Shown here: piece after piece, positions 33,073-45,202 of the stretch
Layout: each line of letters starts with the position of its first letter
How positions within the stretch are numbered: position 1 is the first letter of the stretch
Source: Calendula officinalis
Lineage: Eukaryota > Streptophyta > Magnoliopsida > Asterales > Asteraceae
NCBI GenBank assembly: GCA_963853835.1
Contig: OY970820.1
Location: 17,787,873-17,851,872, forward strand
DNA length: 64,000 nt
Direction of reading: 5' to 3'
Position numbers and translations under genes: made by a program
The notes under the pieces: model-generated
Told to the model about the DNA's origin: nothing
The model's input: only the letters and a program-made list of their open reading frames with translations
The model's database searches: none

Positions 33073-33195
33073 CCAAAGGGCTTATAGCCTAGCGGTACCA
33101 AGGTGATTAGGTTTCTCATAAGGTTGTGGGTTCAAGTCCTGGCGTAGACAAAAGGTGTAGATTAGTTAGTGTGTATTTGCCGTTCAAAAAAAAAA
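33073..33195 (+). mobile_element. tRNA-derived SINE (family 1), full length
   Basis: The head has an A-box-like TATAGCCTAGCGGTACC and a B box GGTTCAAGTCC. A short unrelated body follows and ends TTTGCCGTTCAAAAAAA. Flanked by a 17-bp duplication (15/17). The 3' end equals the LINE ends in this window (GCTGTTCAAAAAAA, GCCGTTAAAAAAAA), so it was probably copied by that LINE's enzyme. Other copies: 57170-57294 (minus) and 46580-46648 (partial). Confidence 0.88.
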
Positions 33196-33790
33196 CTAAT
33201 TACTTTTAAAAACTATTCAGGAACACTGACCACTAATCAATTACTTAATTTTCAAATGTACTTTTTAGAACACAAATTCTTATCCGCCAAAGGGCTCGCC
33301 AAATGCCTTTGACGACGCCGAAACCACACCATTGCCAAATGCTCGCCAACTGTGTAAGGCAAGGTATAGAAGGGAACGTTATGGGACCCCTTTTGACTTT
33401 AACATCAAGAAAGATGAGTTTAACATGCATGGATGTTAAAGTCATGTTAAAGAGCCAAATTGGGTCTAACATGCAGAGTTTTCATGACCGGGTTGGTTCA
33501 ACCAGCCGGACAGAAAAACTGGTGTAGTACCAGTCAGATATAGCAGGTCAATATGTAAGATATGAGTTGGAACAAACTGCCAGGTTTTCGACCCAAGGTT
33601 GAACCGGGAAATAAGAACCGGGTTGGAGCGGATTTTTTTCCTTTTTTTTTAAGTTTTAACATAACTTTTTATCATCTTTTACAAATACTACATTTATAAA
33701 TCGTATCCTTTTTTTTTATCATATTCAAGATTGATTATCTCATATTTGATAATAATATGAATTTCGACTACTTACAATAATTATTCATAA

Positions 33791-33840
33791 CTAACTTATT
33801 ATCAACTGGCCGTTAAAAAAAAAACCTAACTTATTATCAA
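33791..33840 (+). mobile_element. 20-bp retroposon tail insertion with 15-bp duplication
   Basis: CTAACTTATTATCAA occurs at 33791-33805 and again at 33826-33840. Between them lies only CTGGCCGTTAAAAAAAAAAC (33806-33825). The insert ends like the LINE/SINE 3' tails GCCGTTAAAAAAA. This fits target-primed insertion that stopped almost at once. Confidence 0.8.
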
Positions 33841-34452
33841 TAATGAATATAGCGATGGTTTTAATCCTACAATTTGTGCCTACTCATTTACCTACCAATT
33901 TGATCTTGATAAATGTCAAAATCAAAAGATGGTATGAATAAAGAGAATTAGTAGATTACATATGTCAAATTTAAAAGTAGATAGATATATAAGTAAACAT
34001 AAATAGTTAGCATAAATATTATTTATAATATTGTAATACAGTTCAATTTGAACATCGGCTTAAAATCTTACTAACATTTCTACGCCTCGTGTTTTTACAC
34101 ATTGCGATTTACTTGTTCTCAACATAGTGATTTGTCAACTCGATTTAGGTTAGTCAATGATTAGTAAGACCTAACTCCTTTTGTTGATAGCGCCATATAC
34201 GTTAAAAGTGCAGAAATTTGAAAGCTAAATAATTAAAAGTTCTATAATTAATATAATTTTAGCTATCAGCATTAACCATATGCACGGAGTACTAAATCGA
34301 CATTAGTTTGAAACAAAACTATGCCTAAACCCTCTTACTGGCACCCGATTGACCTTTAGTGACTAAAAAACTACCCGAATTTTGTCATGAATTTCCCCTG
34401 CATATTTCCACAATTTCTGTACAAAACCAGCAATTACTTGCGGAACGGGTTT
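33841..34452. other. Downstream region of the DUF7138 gene
   Basis: AT-rich and without a coding frame; its right part must contain the 3' UTR of the minus-strand gene at 34453. Confidence 0.4.
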
Positions 34453-35133
34453 TCATTTAGGACGAGAAATTGGTCCCACCAGCGACCGGAAACCACCTGA
34501 AACGACGACGTCGTTAACACAGAAGTGAAATGCGGCCTTCTTCCCCTGTTTCTCTGCGTTCGTACAATCTTCACAGAATGCTCGACTCCGTCCGCCGTGA
34601 ACGGCGGAATTCGCCTCTTCAACCGTCGGAAAACTTGCGTTTAACGGGGAATAATACACCTGATTCCAAAACTCAACGGCGTTCATGTAATCGTATCCAT
34701 ACGAACCGTACATATAAGACATTTGTTCGTCGATTAAGTTAGCATGATCCCGACGTAGTTGCAACAAATAGTCAGGTGACACCACCGGTGTAAACGCACC
34801 ACCACTCTGTTTATTAGGTTTCCTCCGGCGATCTCTTCGTGACCGCTTCAACACCACAAGGAAGTAACAATTCCTCTCTCGCAATAGAACAGCGAAGTTA
34901 ACCTTACCGGTGATCAAAATCTTCCGTCGTTCCGACGGAATCTTCGATTTGTTGCTGTCGACTAAATAAGTTGTAAGATTATTGTACGAAATACCTATTG
35001 TTTCCTTCAACGTCATCTGAAACTGCTTAAAATTAAGCGTTTGATGGATCTTAATGTTGCCGACGTCCATCTCACGTTCACCGTCGTACAGTACCACCGG
35101 AAACACCACTGATTCATTCTCCGACTCCCCCAT
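34453..35133 (-). CDS. DUF7138-type plant protein of unknown function
   Basis: An intact single-exon frame of 226 residues starting MGESENESVVFPVVLYDGER. The first 95 residues look like a compact folded domain: VGNIKIHQTLNFKQFQMTLK, IGISYNNLTTYLVD, then KILITGKVNFAVLLRERNCY with FLVVLKRSRRDRRRK. This has a ubiquitin-like/PB1-like pattern and matches my recollection of plant DUF7138 proteins. A basic stretch (residues about 95-108) could be a nuclear signal. A central part with Tyr and Gly (MYGSYGYDY) and a C-terminal Cys/His region (FCEDCTNAEKQGKKAAFHFC) follow. GC content is higher than in the surroundings, as expected for a real gene. Function unknown; the family name is from memory. Confidence 0.8.
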   Translation of the reverse strand: MGESENESVVFPVVLYDGEREMDVGNIKIHQTLNFKQFQMTLKETIGISYNNLTTYLVDSNKSKIPSERRKILITGKVNFAVLLRERNCYFLVVLKRSRRDRRRKPNKQSGGAFTPVVSPDYLLQLRRDHANLIDEQMSYMYGSYGYDYMNAVEFWNQVYYSPLNASFPTVEEANSAVHGGRSRAFCEDCTNAEKQGKKAAFHFCVNDVVVSGGFRSLVGPISRPK

Positions 35134-35915
35134 TTTTTTGGATTAGGCTCTGAAAAGAATAAAGTAATTTTTAGGAATCTTGTAAAAGGTTTTGAGCTAA
35201 AACAGGGGGATATATATAAGAATTGGGGTTCTGATCAAGTCGGTTAGAGGGTAAATATGTAATTTAGGATACCTTCGAGACTATTATCGTGAGGTTGCTT
35301 GGGGAAGAGGCAATGATATGTATTCGGATCGGTGGCGCGTGAGAATCAAACGTGCATGCTGTTTTGTGGCTGTTTCTGTGAACAATGCCTATGTTTATCT
35401 TTTGTGTTTGATTTTGTTATATGACGATACTGCCCCTGAATTGTTGAGAAAGTTTGTTTAAAAAGGAAAAATACGAGATTCTGATAACTTTACGTCTTTA
35501 CCCCTTGACCATATATTTTTAAGAGACCTTTACCCTAAATAGGAAAACATACATGTAATGAGTAAAGTTTCTTAAAGAATAATATCGAAATTGATTTTAT
35601 AAATTCTGCTAGCTTTAGTTTTATGTTGTTTTTTCGTCTGCCAAAATAGTTTTACACAACTTTATCACTCATTTAAACATTGAAGTTGATGCTTGAAGTT
35701 CAAATCAGGTGATAATATAATTGTTAAGAGATTCTGAATAACTCAATACGAAATAATAAAATTTACAAGTTAAATTTTTTCTTAAATAAATATTTAACAA
35801 ATGGGACCATTATAACGGAATATAAGTACCAACAAATGGGACATTGATCTATGGTTTAGAAAACGTAAGCCTTAAAAATTGTATTTATTTGATCGGTTTC
35901 GTGGACCATATCTTA
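35134..35915. other. Upstream region of the DUF7138 gene
   Basis: No coding frame. The minus-strand promoter and 5' UTR must lie here; a TATATATA-like stretch at about 35209-35218 is a possible TATA box roughly 80 bp upstream of the ATG. Confidence 0.4.
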
Positions 35916-36178
35916 CTCCCTCCGTCCCACAAAAAAGTTCCCATTTGTGTGTGGCACAAGTTTTTAGGTGATAGTTAGTGGTGGGTAATTGGTAATAAAT
36001 TTGATTAAAATATAAAGTTGGTTTGGAGAGAGAAAGATAATTAGTGGTTATAAATGGTTGGGCACTTAGTAATAATAATATTTTATTATGTGAGACCTAT
36101 CAAATATGAGAAATGGGAACTTTTTTGTGGGACAAAAATTTTGGGAGAAATGAGAACTTTTTTGTGGGACGGAGGGAG
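35916..36178. mobile_element. Stowaway MITE
   Basis: Perfect-looking ends CTCCCTCCGTCCCACAAAAA and its complement, flanked by TA (35914-35915, 36179-36180); 263 bp. The same family as 48590-48853, to which its inside is homologous in inverted orientation. Confidence 0.92.
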
Positions 36179-36680
36179 TATTATATAGGACAAAAGAAAA
36201 AAACTTATTTACAAAAGTTAATGTCATTAATCTAGTTGTAACAGTGACAACAAATATATACATAAACATCAATTAATAACTGTGATTTATGAAGAGCTAA
36301 TACAACAACGTTTTTAATTTAATATTCATACGGGGAGACAAGTTTAAATTTATCAAAATTATACTACTCAAACCAGACATCTATTATGGTCATGCCAATT
36401 TGAATATGCTACGCAAACCACACATCTTGATATGAATGAGAGGTTTACTCATATAACCAGAACCTCCTAACGGTTTTTAGTCCGGAACGCGTTTCGAGAT
36501 GGTTCTAGTTCTAATTCTGATTACCCAAATTTTCTGCCCACCCATAATTATGTGGCCACATGGACTAATCTTCTATTTTCAATCTTCTATTTAACTTAAG
36601 ATAAATAATTTATTTCTCTACCTTAGACACCAATATTATATCAAAAACTCATACTCTTTATTTCGTTCTTTTCTTTGAAA

Positions 36681-36952
36681 CCCATTTACATTTTTGAAAC
36701 CCATTTACTTTTCCAATCACCATCTTATTGTTTTATTTTTAACTTAAAATTCAGACTTGCTTTACGAGCCAATTAATTACAGAAATTTGAACCAAGAGCA
36801 TCAACAAACATCAATACCCATTTACATTTTTTAAACCCATTTACTTTTCCAATCATCACCTTATTGTTTTTTTTAACTTAAAATTCTGACTTTCTTTACG
36901 AGCCAACTAATTACAGAAATTTAAACCAAGAGCATCACCAAAAATCAATACC
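36681..36952 (+). repeat. 136-bp tandem duplication
   Basis: The unit starting CCCATTTACATTTTTGAAAC at 36681 is repeated from 36817 with a few substitutions and small indels (shared TTACGAGCCAA, TTACAGAAATTT, CCAAGAGCATCA). No coding function seen. Confidence 0.8.
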
Positions 36953-37199
36953 ACTATGCTACAAGCTTTGCTTTCCATGCCAACTAATTCAAGAAACTTA
37001 GAACTAAAAACATTAAATTAACATTATTAGGATACAAATCTTAGATAAATTAGCTTGTGGAATAACATTTCAACCATATTTTTTAATACAACAAACCAAT
37101 AATGCGTGCACATAAACATTTTTGTATATTACTAAGTTCAGAATCTAGTCTAGAATAAAGAAAAAAGCCAAAAGCTATATTCGGTAAAACCCAATATTT

Positions 37200-37910
37200 T
37201 TGTGACCGAGTCGGACCGGAAAAATGATATGAAGCCGGTCCAATGGGGGCGGGCCAACTAGCAAAAATCAAGCCGGATTGAACCAGCCAGTTTCTAACCA
37301 ACCCGGGTTAAACCGGCCTCAAAAAACCGGACTTGGGCCGGATAAAAACTAATTATGCTCTGTAGGACCCGGCCTAAAGGGAAGGTTCCAATTGAGCTTC
37401 TAATGAAAGTTGGGTGCGTTTGGAACATATATATAATGCTTAGAGCTTGTGACCTTTCTCCTCTCACACCTATGTGGGATGGAAAAATATACCCTTATTT
37501 ATTTTTTCTTTTTCTATTGTATTATAAACTACCTATTGATAACAAAATTAGAATTATATTAGACATTGAACATTCGAACCATCTTTTTATTTTCCTTTTC
37601 ATTTTTGTGATTTTAAGTTTTTAGAAGTGTACAGCTTTTCTTCACACTTGAACCAACGATCATTTCTACTGTGACACATTTTGTAGGAAGGAAAGAAAAT
37701 TTTATTGATCCATATAAAGTGAAGCTTTATGTAGAAAAATGCGATATTGCTATCATGTTTGTTTTTGGATTTATTATCATGTTTGTTTTGTATATATTCT
37801 AGGCTTTCTTTTACAATCCGGTTCAACCGAGCGGTTCAACCGGTCCGACCGGTTCGACCGTTTTTTAGGCATTAGCCGGTCCGGTTCAAAATCCGGGTTT
37901 TAAAACATTG
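37200..37910. repeat. ACCGG/AACCGGTTC-rich repeat segments
   Basis: Clusters of CCGGTTCAACCGG-like words at 37205-37350 and 37815-37905, the second ending GGGTTTTAAAACATTGG. A similar cluster lies at 33485-33640. They look like remnants of non-autonomous DNA elements; no ends could be fixed. Confidence 0.4.
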
Positions 37911-38111
37911 GTAAAACCTATTCTTAATATAGTTTCATTCATGTGTTCCATATACTTTTTAAACCGGTTCCTTTCGTGCAAATGCAATTACCGAAATTGA
38001 GAATCCTAAAATTCTTCAAGATTACATCTTCGTACATCGTTCAAAACTTACATACCACAAAATCAAAAACAGATATCTAAATACAAAACAAACATACAAC
38101 ATTTTAACTTT

Positions 38112-41100
38112 TTATCGACCATCGGCAGAAGTAAAGGAATCAGCAAAGCCAGTAGGTCGAGCCGGAATACTACTTTTACTATCATCAAGATCAACATAAC
38201 AACTACCACTATAATCCTTCCCTTCAGCCTCTTGCCACCCTTTGACCATTTGAGTCAACGGAAGACTATAGTCAATCCCACAATACTCCTCAGCTTCATT
38301 CTCCATCGGCTTCCATTTCTCCACTAATGGTGACAGCACATTAACCGCGTGACCAATATCAGGGCGCTGACTAGGCTCTCTAGCTGTACAATGTCCTGCC
38401 AGCTCAGCAATCACTGAGATTGTCTCGAATGTTTCCTCGTCGGCGTTGAGTGCGGGGTCCACTGCGTTCATGAGTTTTAGTTTGTTGGATCTGATGCTCC
38501 AGAACCATGCGGCTAAGTATTGACTTTCTTCGGGCCGGTCTTCGTCTAATGCCATTAAACCGGTTAAAAGTTCCATTAGGACTACACCGTAGCTGAAAAC
38601 ATCCACTTTTGTCGTGATTTTACCCGTCACTGAAAACAAAATTAAAAAAAAAAATTGTTAATTTTTTTATCTGGGTTTTTGTCTTTATGGCGAAAGAACG
38701 TGTCTTTTTTGTGTATTGGGATGTTATATGTCGCTTTTGACCCTGTAACTTATGAATTGGTGGATTCGGGTTGTTTTTTTTCCTAACCCGTCAAACTGAA
38801 AAAGTTAAATAACAGAGAAACGTACAGATGGGTCGAATGATCAAACGGGTTGAAAGTTGTTCAAATTGTACATCAACTTGTGCATACAAAGTTTTGTTTT
38901 TTTTATTTGGGTTTCTCTCTTTAAGACTAAAGTACGTGTCTTTTTTTGTTTGGACCATTAACTTAGGAATTGGTCAACTTGGGTTATGTTTTATCACTAA
39001 CGGGTGAAATGGTCAAACAAGTCAAAGTTGCTCATAAGTGTACTTTAACCTACAAAACTTCTTAAATCATTTCGCTCAAAATGATAGATCGGTACTATAA
39101 TAACAAAAAATTTATATCATATTTGAGAAACTAATTATTTATAACAGAATTAGAAAATTTGGGCGAAAAGTGTTTCTAGACAATCGAAAATGACCCGACC
39201 CGCACAAAATCAAGCATTTCGACCCAAACCCGTGACTACAAATGAGTTAAACGTTTAATCATATCTCACACACTAACTATATATACATATACACATATAT
39301 ATAATCCATCTGACTTGTAAATCTATATAAAGAAAAAAGAGTAATTCGTAATTACCAGCATATTCAGGGGCAAGGTAACCAAAGGTTCCAGCTAAGCGAG
39401 TAATAACAGACTTATTGTGACCATCAGGAGCAAGTTTGACCAACCCAAAGTCAGAGACTTTAGCCCGAAAATCATCAGCAAGCAAAATATTAGATGATTT
39501 AAGATCCCGATGAATAAACGTCTGATGAGCCAAATTATGCAAATACTCAATCCCTCTTGCAACATCTAATGCAATATTCAATCTTCTTTTCCAAGAAAGT
39601 GGTTCCAATTTAAAGTTTTTCCAATGAAACAAATGTCTGCTTAAAGCTCCTTGTGGCATATATTCATAAACAAGAATTCTTTCGGGTCCTTCGGTTGAGT
39701 AACCTAATAATGACACTAAATGCCGATGACGAACTTTTGATAAAACCGCAATTTCGGCTTCAAATTCGTCTAACGCTTTGTTGCTAATTACACCCGATTC
39801 CATCCGTTTGACTGCTATTTTTGTTCCATCGTCTAATTGGCCTCTGTAAACCACCCCAAACCCGCCTCGGCCCAATTCGTTCTCGTGTGAGAAGTTTTGG
39901 GTCACGTTTCGTAAAACTTGGACCGAGATTAGTAAGTTTCCCGAATCGATTACGTGCGATTGGCCCGTTTGACTGACGGGTTGACTTTGGGTGCTTGTTG
40001 GTGTGTTGTTGTTGGCGATGGCGATCTTGACTGTGTTGTTGGCTGAGTCGAACGGGTCACGTGGGTGGATCACGAGTGAGCCCGAGCCCGGTGGTTGACT
40101 TGAGTTGACTTTTTTTTTTTTGCATAAGTAGATACACATGAGGACTAATATGATTAAGCAAAGGAAAACGGCTACTGGAGCTATAATTGCGATTAAATTA
40201 GACTTTTTTGGATGATTGTTACTGATTGGAGATGTGTTATTGCCTGAAACAATGTTACCAGGTTTTTTAGTATCCGGGTTAGGGCCCGTTTTGGTTGGAA
40301 TTGATGATTCGTGGGTTTCGGGTGGTGAGCCGGTTGGTGACCCGGGCTTAGCATCTGGGGTTTTGGGTGAATTCGGTTGTAATAACGGGTTTCCGGTTAA
40401 AACAAGTTTCATAGAAGGATTGAATTTTGGTTTAGGTGGTGAAAGATCGTTGTTTGACAAATCCAATAAAGTCAACGATTCCAAATTTGTCCAATTCGAA
40501 GGGATCACACCGGTCAACTTGTTTGACCCGAGATCAATTCGAGTGAGGGAATCGAAATTTGCAATTGAAGGACTTAAAGTTCCAGAAAGATTAAACTTTG
40601 CTAAATGAATATAGCTCACCTTCTGGTCAAGGCAAGTCAACCCCAACCAAGGGCCTTCACATGGATCATTACCAGACCAAACAGAAACAAGCCGTGAAGG
40701 GTAATTCAAATCGTTCAAAAATTCCAAAAGTGCAGTTACTTGTGGATCACAAGGAACACCGGGATTCGGTTGACAAAATTTGTTTGCTGAATAAGTAAAA
40801 TTTACAGCTTTAAATTTGGGTACAGGACCCATGAACTGATTATTATTTAAATCCAAATTATCCAATTTGAGACTAGCTAAACCATCAGGAATTAATCCCA
40901 CCAGATCATTACTATTCACATCAAATTCTTTCAGTCCGATCAAATCACCGATTTTTTCAGGAATTTTACCTGAAAAATGATTCCCGTGTAGCCATAAACT
41001 GGTGAGTGAGCTCATAGTTGTGATGACATCAATTGGACCAGTCATCTTTTCACCAGATTGACCATTTAGCCATAATATTCTTATCATAGATTCGTTAAAT

Positions 41101-41777
41101 GTTGACGGAATTCCCCCAGAAATTCGGTTCATTGACAGTTTTAAAACCCCAAGGGATGACATAGTTCCTAAAAATTCAGGTAAAGGACCAGCTAAATTGC
41201 AGCTCATTAGCGTTAGATTCTGCAATTGAACTGAATTTTGAAGATCAATTGGAATTGACCAACCGTTTGTGGAATTAAGAGGATTATTATCGAGAGCTAA
41301 AACCTCTAAACTATCAAGACCATGGAAGAAATCTGAAGGAATTTCATCAAACAGATTATAATCAAAATACGCCCACCTTAATTCCGATAATCCATTCAAC
41401 GACGGTAGAGATCCAGTGAATTGATTCTTTTGAAGCCCTAAATTAGTAAGCATTGATAATTGATTCAAATTACTTGGTAAAGGACCTTTCAAGTTCATCC
41501 CTTGAACTTGAATTTGAGAAACCCTAGTTTTAGAACAAAAGACGTGAGGCCAACTTGGTGGCCCACACGGATCGTTACCATTGTCAGGCCATTTCAAGAG
41601 CTCTGGATTCTTCAATCCTTTTCTAAACTGGTTCAAAATTGCTAAATCACCAGGATCTGTAGCGCTAAACACAACAGAAAAAAGAAACGAAAAAAGGAAA
41701 ATTACAGCTACTAGAAGCCTGATCAGGTGGAGATAATTCGAATTGAAGTGGTAATTATAGAGATAATGATACTCCAT
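38112..41777 (-). CDS. TMK: TMK-family leucine-rich repeat receptor-like kinase
   Basis: CDS is complement(join(38112..38629, 39356..41777)), 979 residues. Signal peptide about 1-38 (LLVAVIFLFSFLFSVVFSA). The ectodomain has two LRR blocks (about 85-320 and 385-450) separated by a Cys-containing island (FCQPNPGVPCDP), each opened by a NDPC motif, the TMK hallmark. Transmembrane helix about 527-552. The kinase has GRGGFGVV (636-643), Lys657 in IAVKRM, HRDLKSSN with Asp758, DFG at 776-778 and LAPEY. The one intron (phase 1, GT-AG) falls in APEYA/VTGKITT, the place I know for TMKs. The C-terminus ends SFTSADGR. TMKs sit in the plasma membrane and act in auxin-related cell-surface signalling in Arabidopsis (family knowledge). 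All catalytic residues are present. Similar to TMK1/TMK3; I cannot settle orthology. Confidence 0.93.
38630..39355 (-). other. TMK intron
   Basis: 726 bp, donor GCTG/GTAATTACG and acceptor TTTTCAG/TGACGGG on the minus strand. Phase 1. No element or frame recognised inside. Confidence 0.93.
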
Positions 41778-42353
41778 TTAAGCAGAGCTTACGCATTGAG
41801 GTTTAATGGTTGCATATGAAGAAATTAAAGTGAGAATTTGCAGAAGAAAACTGAGGATTTTGGAGCAGAGTGAAAATTGATGATTTTAGGAAAGTGCAGA
41901 GCATAAGCATGAGTATAGTGATGAAGAAGAGATTGGATATGAGCACAGGTGTAGGTGAACAATAAAATATTGAATTTTAATAGACAAGATAATACGTGTA
42001 ATGTGGTAGGAATTTGCAAGAAGTTACTCACTCCAATCTAATCTATTTATTTATTTATTTCCGACCTAAAATATTTTTGTTCTTTTTATTTACTCTCACA
42101 CTGTAGTAAACCCAACTCCGGCTGATTATATTTGTTTTAGTTAAAAATAAAATAAAAATAACATAAGTAATTATATTATTAGATATAGTATCTATTTGTA
42201 AATCTGGACATTTAAATAACATTTATCATATAAATTATTTGTTGAATTTTGGTGTATATCTACCAAGTTAGTTTACGCATCATAATATACAACTTTATAA
42301 TAACTTGTGCAACCAAATTAAATATAGGTTTTAAAAAAAAGTATGGGGTTGTA
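41778..42353. other. TMK 5' flank
   Basis: Minus-strand 5' UTR and promoter region of TMK, bordered upstream by the solo LTR, whose near end is 577 bp from the start codon. TTTATTTATTTATTT runs (about 42045-42060) are present; no certain TATA box. Confidence 0.4.
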
Positions 42354-44055
42354 TGTAACGACCCGAAATTTGTAAATAAATAAATTGTATAAGAATATGA
42401 TAAATAAAGATAAATCGTTTAAAGAACGTAGGAATTGGTTTCGTGTCGTTTAGAGACCGTATGAGGAAGTTACGGGCGAAACCGGTCGAGACAACAACCG
42501 AAAAATGCAGCCCTGCTGCATAGGAGAGTTAGCGTCGCGAACTTGGGATAACGATCGGGAACCGTCTTCAGTGGATTTGGCTTTTGTGCGTGAAGTAGTT
42601 CACGAGTTGATAACGATCGCTAAGTTTGCGTGTGGGGGAAAGTTAGCGACGCGAACATTGTTCGCGCCGTGAACTTTGGTCGTGCAGCCTTAAAGTCGGG
42701 TTTTGGCTCATTTAATGCATTTCAAAACCCTATTTCTTCCATTGGCGATTTCTGAGTGCAAGTGCTGATCTTGGTCGATTTGTTCATCAAAGCTTGATAG
42801 ATTTCACTCTTAAGTGAAAATTAAAGGTATATCTTCACTCCTTAATCTTTGTAGCTTTAGATCTATGTATTTTGATGCTTGGGTTTGAAACCCTAGTTAT
42901 TGGGGGATTATGGTTTATGGTGAATAAATGGTGTATACACTTAATAGATGGTATATTAACAAAGGAATCAAGTGTATGATTAAGATTGGTAAGAATCTTA
43001 AGGGTTGGTTAAACCTATGGTTTGGTAAATCACCATAATTGCGGGAAAGTGTTAGTTGATGGTATCTAGTGATTAATGGATACATTATTAGTAGTATGTG
43101 ATGTTGAACATTGTATGATTGTTGTATTAGGCTTTCGGTGAAGTCTTGGAGTTTAACCGAATTGTTGGAATAAGGAAACCGGCGGAAAGAATACGGTTGG
43201 AGCATTATATTGCTAAGGTGAGTACGTGTGGACTTTATCGAGTACATAGCCTTTGAAATACATTTTTATACTTGTGTTACGGTCTAATTGCTTGATTGAA
43301 TAGACTTATAGTTGTTTAGTTAGTTATGTATTATTGCTAATATTTAACTAATTGGTTTGATGTTGAATGTGATAGCTGAGAGCTAGATTGACATAACCTT
43401 GAGTTATGGTGAGAACGAGATGATGTGATGCTAGTTAGTACGTGGGCAACCCGATAACTAGACATGGTGATGTTCTAGCTAGTTCGGGGGCAACCCAATA
43501 GTTAGATAGGATAGTGTTCCTAACTAGTTCGGGGGCAACCCGATAGTTGGATATAATGGTGCTTCTAGCTAGTTCGGGGGCAACCCGATAGTTGGGCACG
43601 ATTGTGGGACTAGTTAGTTCGGGAGCAACCCGATAACTAGATATGATTGCTAGGGAAGCAAGGACGATAGAGTCACAATAGGGTGACTAGATATATGGAT
43701 GAATTACTTGTATAATTGTTTATATATATATTATATGATACTTATTACTATCGGGGTCTAAACCCATGTAGCTCACGAGACGTTTTTGTCTCACGTACTC
43801 CTTGTTTGTTTTGCTATGTACTCAGGTTCAGGATCGAAGGTTTAGGTACGCATGGATAGAGATGCGGGGCCTAGAGTAGAAGAACACTAGAACGGATTTA
43901 GACTTAGCTTTGGTTTTGATATATTTTGTAACTCCGAATTTATACTCTGATTTTCATACCAAAGGTTTTTGTAAATCCGTATTTTGGGATAGTTCTCCTC
44001 TTTATTAAATGATCATTTTGGCCAAATGTTTTGTATTAAAATTTGAGGTGTTACT
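42354..44055 (+). mobile_element. Solo LTR of a Ty3/gypsy element
   Basis: Starts TGTAACGACCCG and ends GAGGTGTTACT (canonical ...TTACA with one change), with a perfect 5-bp duplication TTGTA at 42349-42353 and 44056-44060. No internal region. GCG palindromes (GTCGCGAAC, ACGCGAACATTGTTCGCGCC) at 42530-42690 relate it to the chromovirus LTRs at 12505 and 18362. It lies in the 5' flank of TMK. Confidence 0.85.
43435..43650 (+). repeat. 45-bp minisatellite, five units, inside the solo LTR
   Basis: The word GGGGGCAACCCGATAG recurs with CAACCC at about 43448, 43491, 43537, 43581 and 43626, a spacing of 43-46 bp. The units differ by several bases. Confidence 0.85.
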
Positions 44056-44060
44056 TTGTA

Positions 44061-45202
44061 TGACACCACCATCAAGGATAAAGTCATAGAGAGCCATGAC
44101 AAGTGATAACGTTTTTCAAGACATATTTTAAACCGACAAATTTTTGTTATATATATCATGTTTAACAAAACTAGTGTACACATATTATTTAAGGCTATAA
44201 CTATATATTTTTATCAATATTAAAAGGTCTATACTCTATACGATCTTAACCTGAATTTTCATAAATCTAAAATCTTGACTTTTCTATAAAAATATAAGTT
44301 TGGTAAAGTTTCCAATAAATAATCTAATAAAATAAATAAATAATTTGGGGTGCGTGATACAGAAAATGTGTCACTAGCAAAGCTCATGGTCCACTACGGG
44401 CCACTCTTGTATTCCGTGACTGGTCGGAATTGTCTATGTAAGGACCTCAAATCCTAATTCTGTTTGGATCTGGATTTTGCTTTTCTAATTAGAATCTCTT
44501 AAATCTCAATTAACTTCTAAATTCAATAATTAAAGCATAATGATTACGACGTTTGGACATATTACCTTTTGTTTGATATAGAAAACAACAAATTTGGATT
44601 AGTATTTTTCGGTGCTTGTATTTAATTAAATATTATAAATTCAATTTGCAATTGAATTAAATAAATAAATTTTATAGTCGTCAATTTTGAACAAATTTGT
44701 AATTGAGGTATAAATTCATTTAAAGGAATATGTTTTCATTTTAAACTGTAAAAAGCAAATGTGACATTTTGATGATGTTGTATGAATAAACAATTAAATT
44801 ATTGTAAAATGTTTTTGCTGAAAAGATAGACAATTAAGTGGAACTTAACACGATCCCATCATTTAGTTAGGATTAATCATAGTTAATGAATTAGTGTGAT
44901 CATGCTAAGTCAATTAATCCCATAAATGATGCTGACCTAATAACTCATCTCCATCGTGCCTCTTAAATATTTCTTATTAAAGAAAGCCCGAGATAAATAA
45001 TTTAGGCAAAATATACATAGTTGATTTTACAGTTTTTAATATAAAAGATTATAATAAATGCTATGATAGATTAAGGTGGATAGTTAGTGGATAATAGATC
45101 TCACTTCTTTTTAATATAATGATATTAATGTTTTTTTAAATATAAATATAATGTTAAATTAGTTAGTATTTTATTATATTAAATGAGATAGTTATCGAGT
45201 AT
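44061..45202. other. Intergenic, no gene seen
   Basis: AT-rich, short frames only, no recognised repeats. Confidence 0.5.

Noticed and set aside
42915..43247. Minus-strand 110-codon frame
   Set aside because: It lies inside the solo LTR and matches no known domain; LTRs of this kind are non-coding.
43435..43650. Regularly spaced repeats resembling a CRISPR array
   Set aside because: The 'spacers' are themselves similar, there are no cas genes, and it lies in a plant solo LTR; it is a minisatellite.
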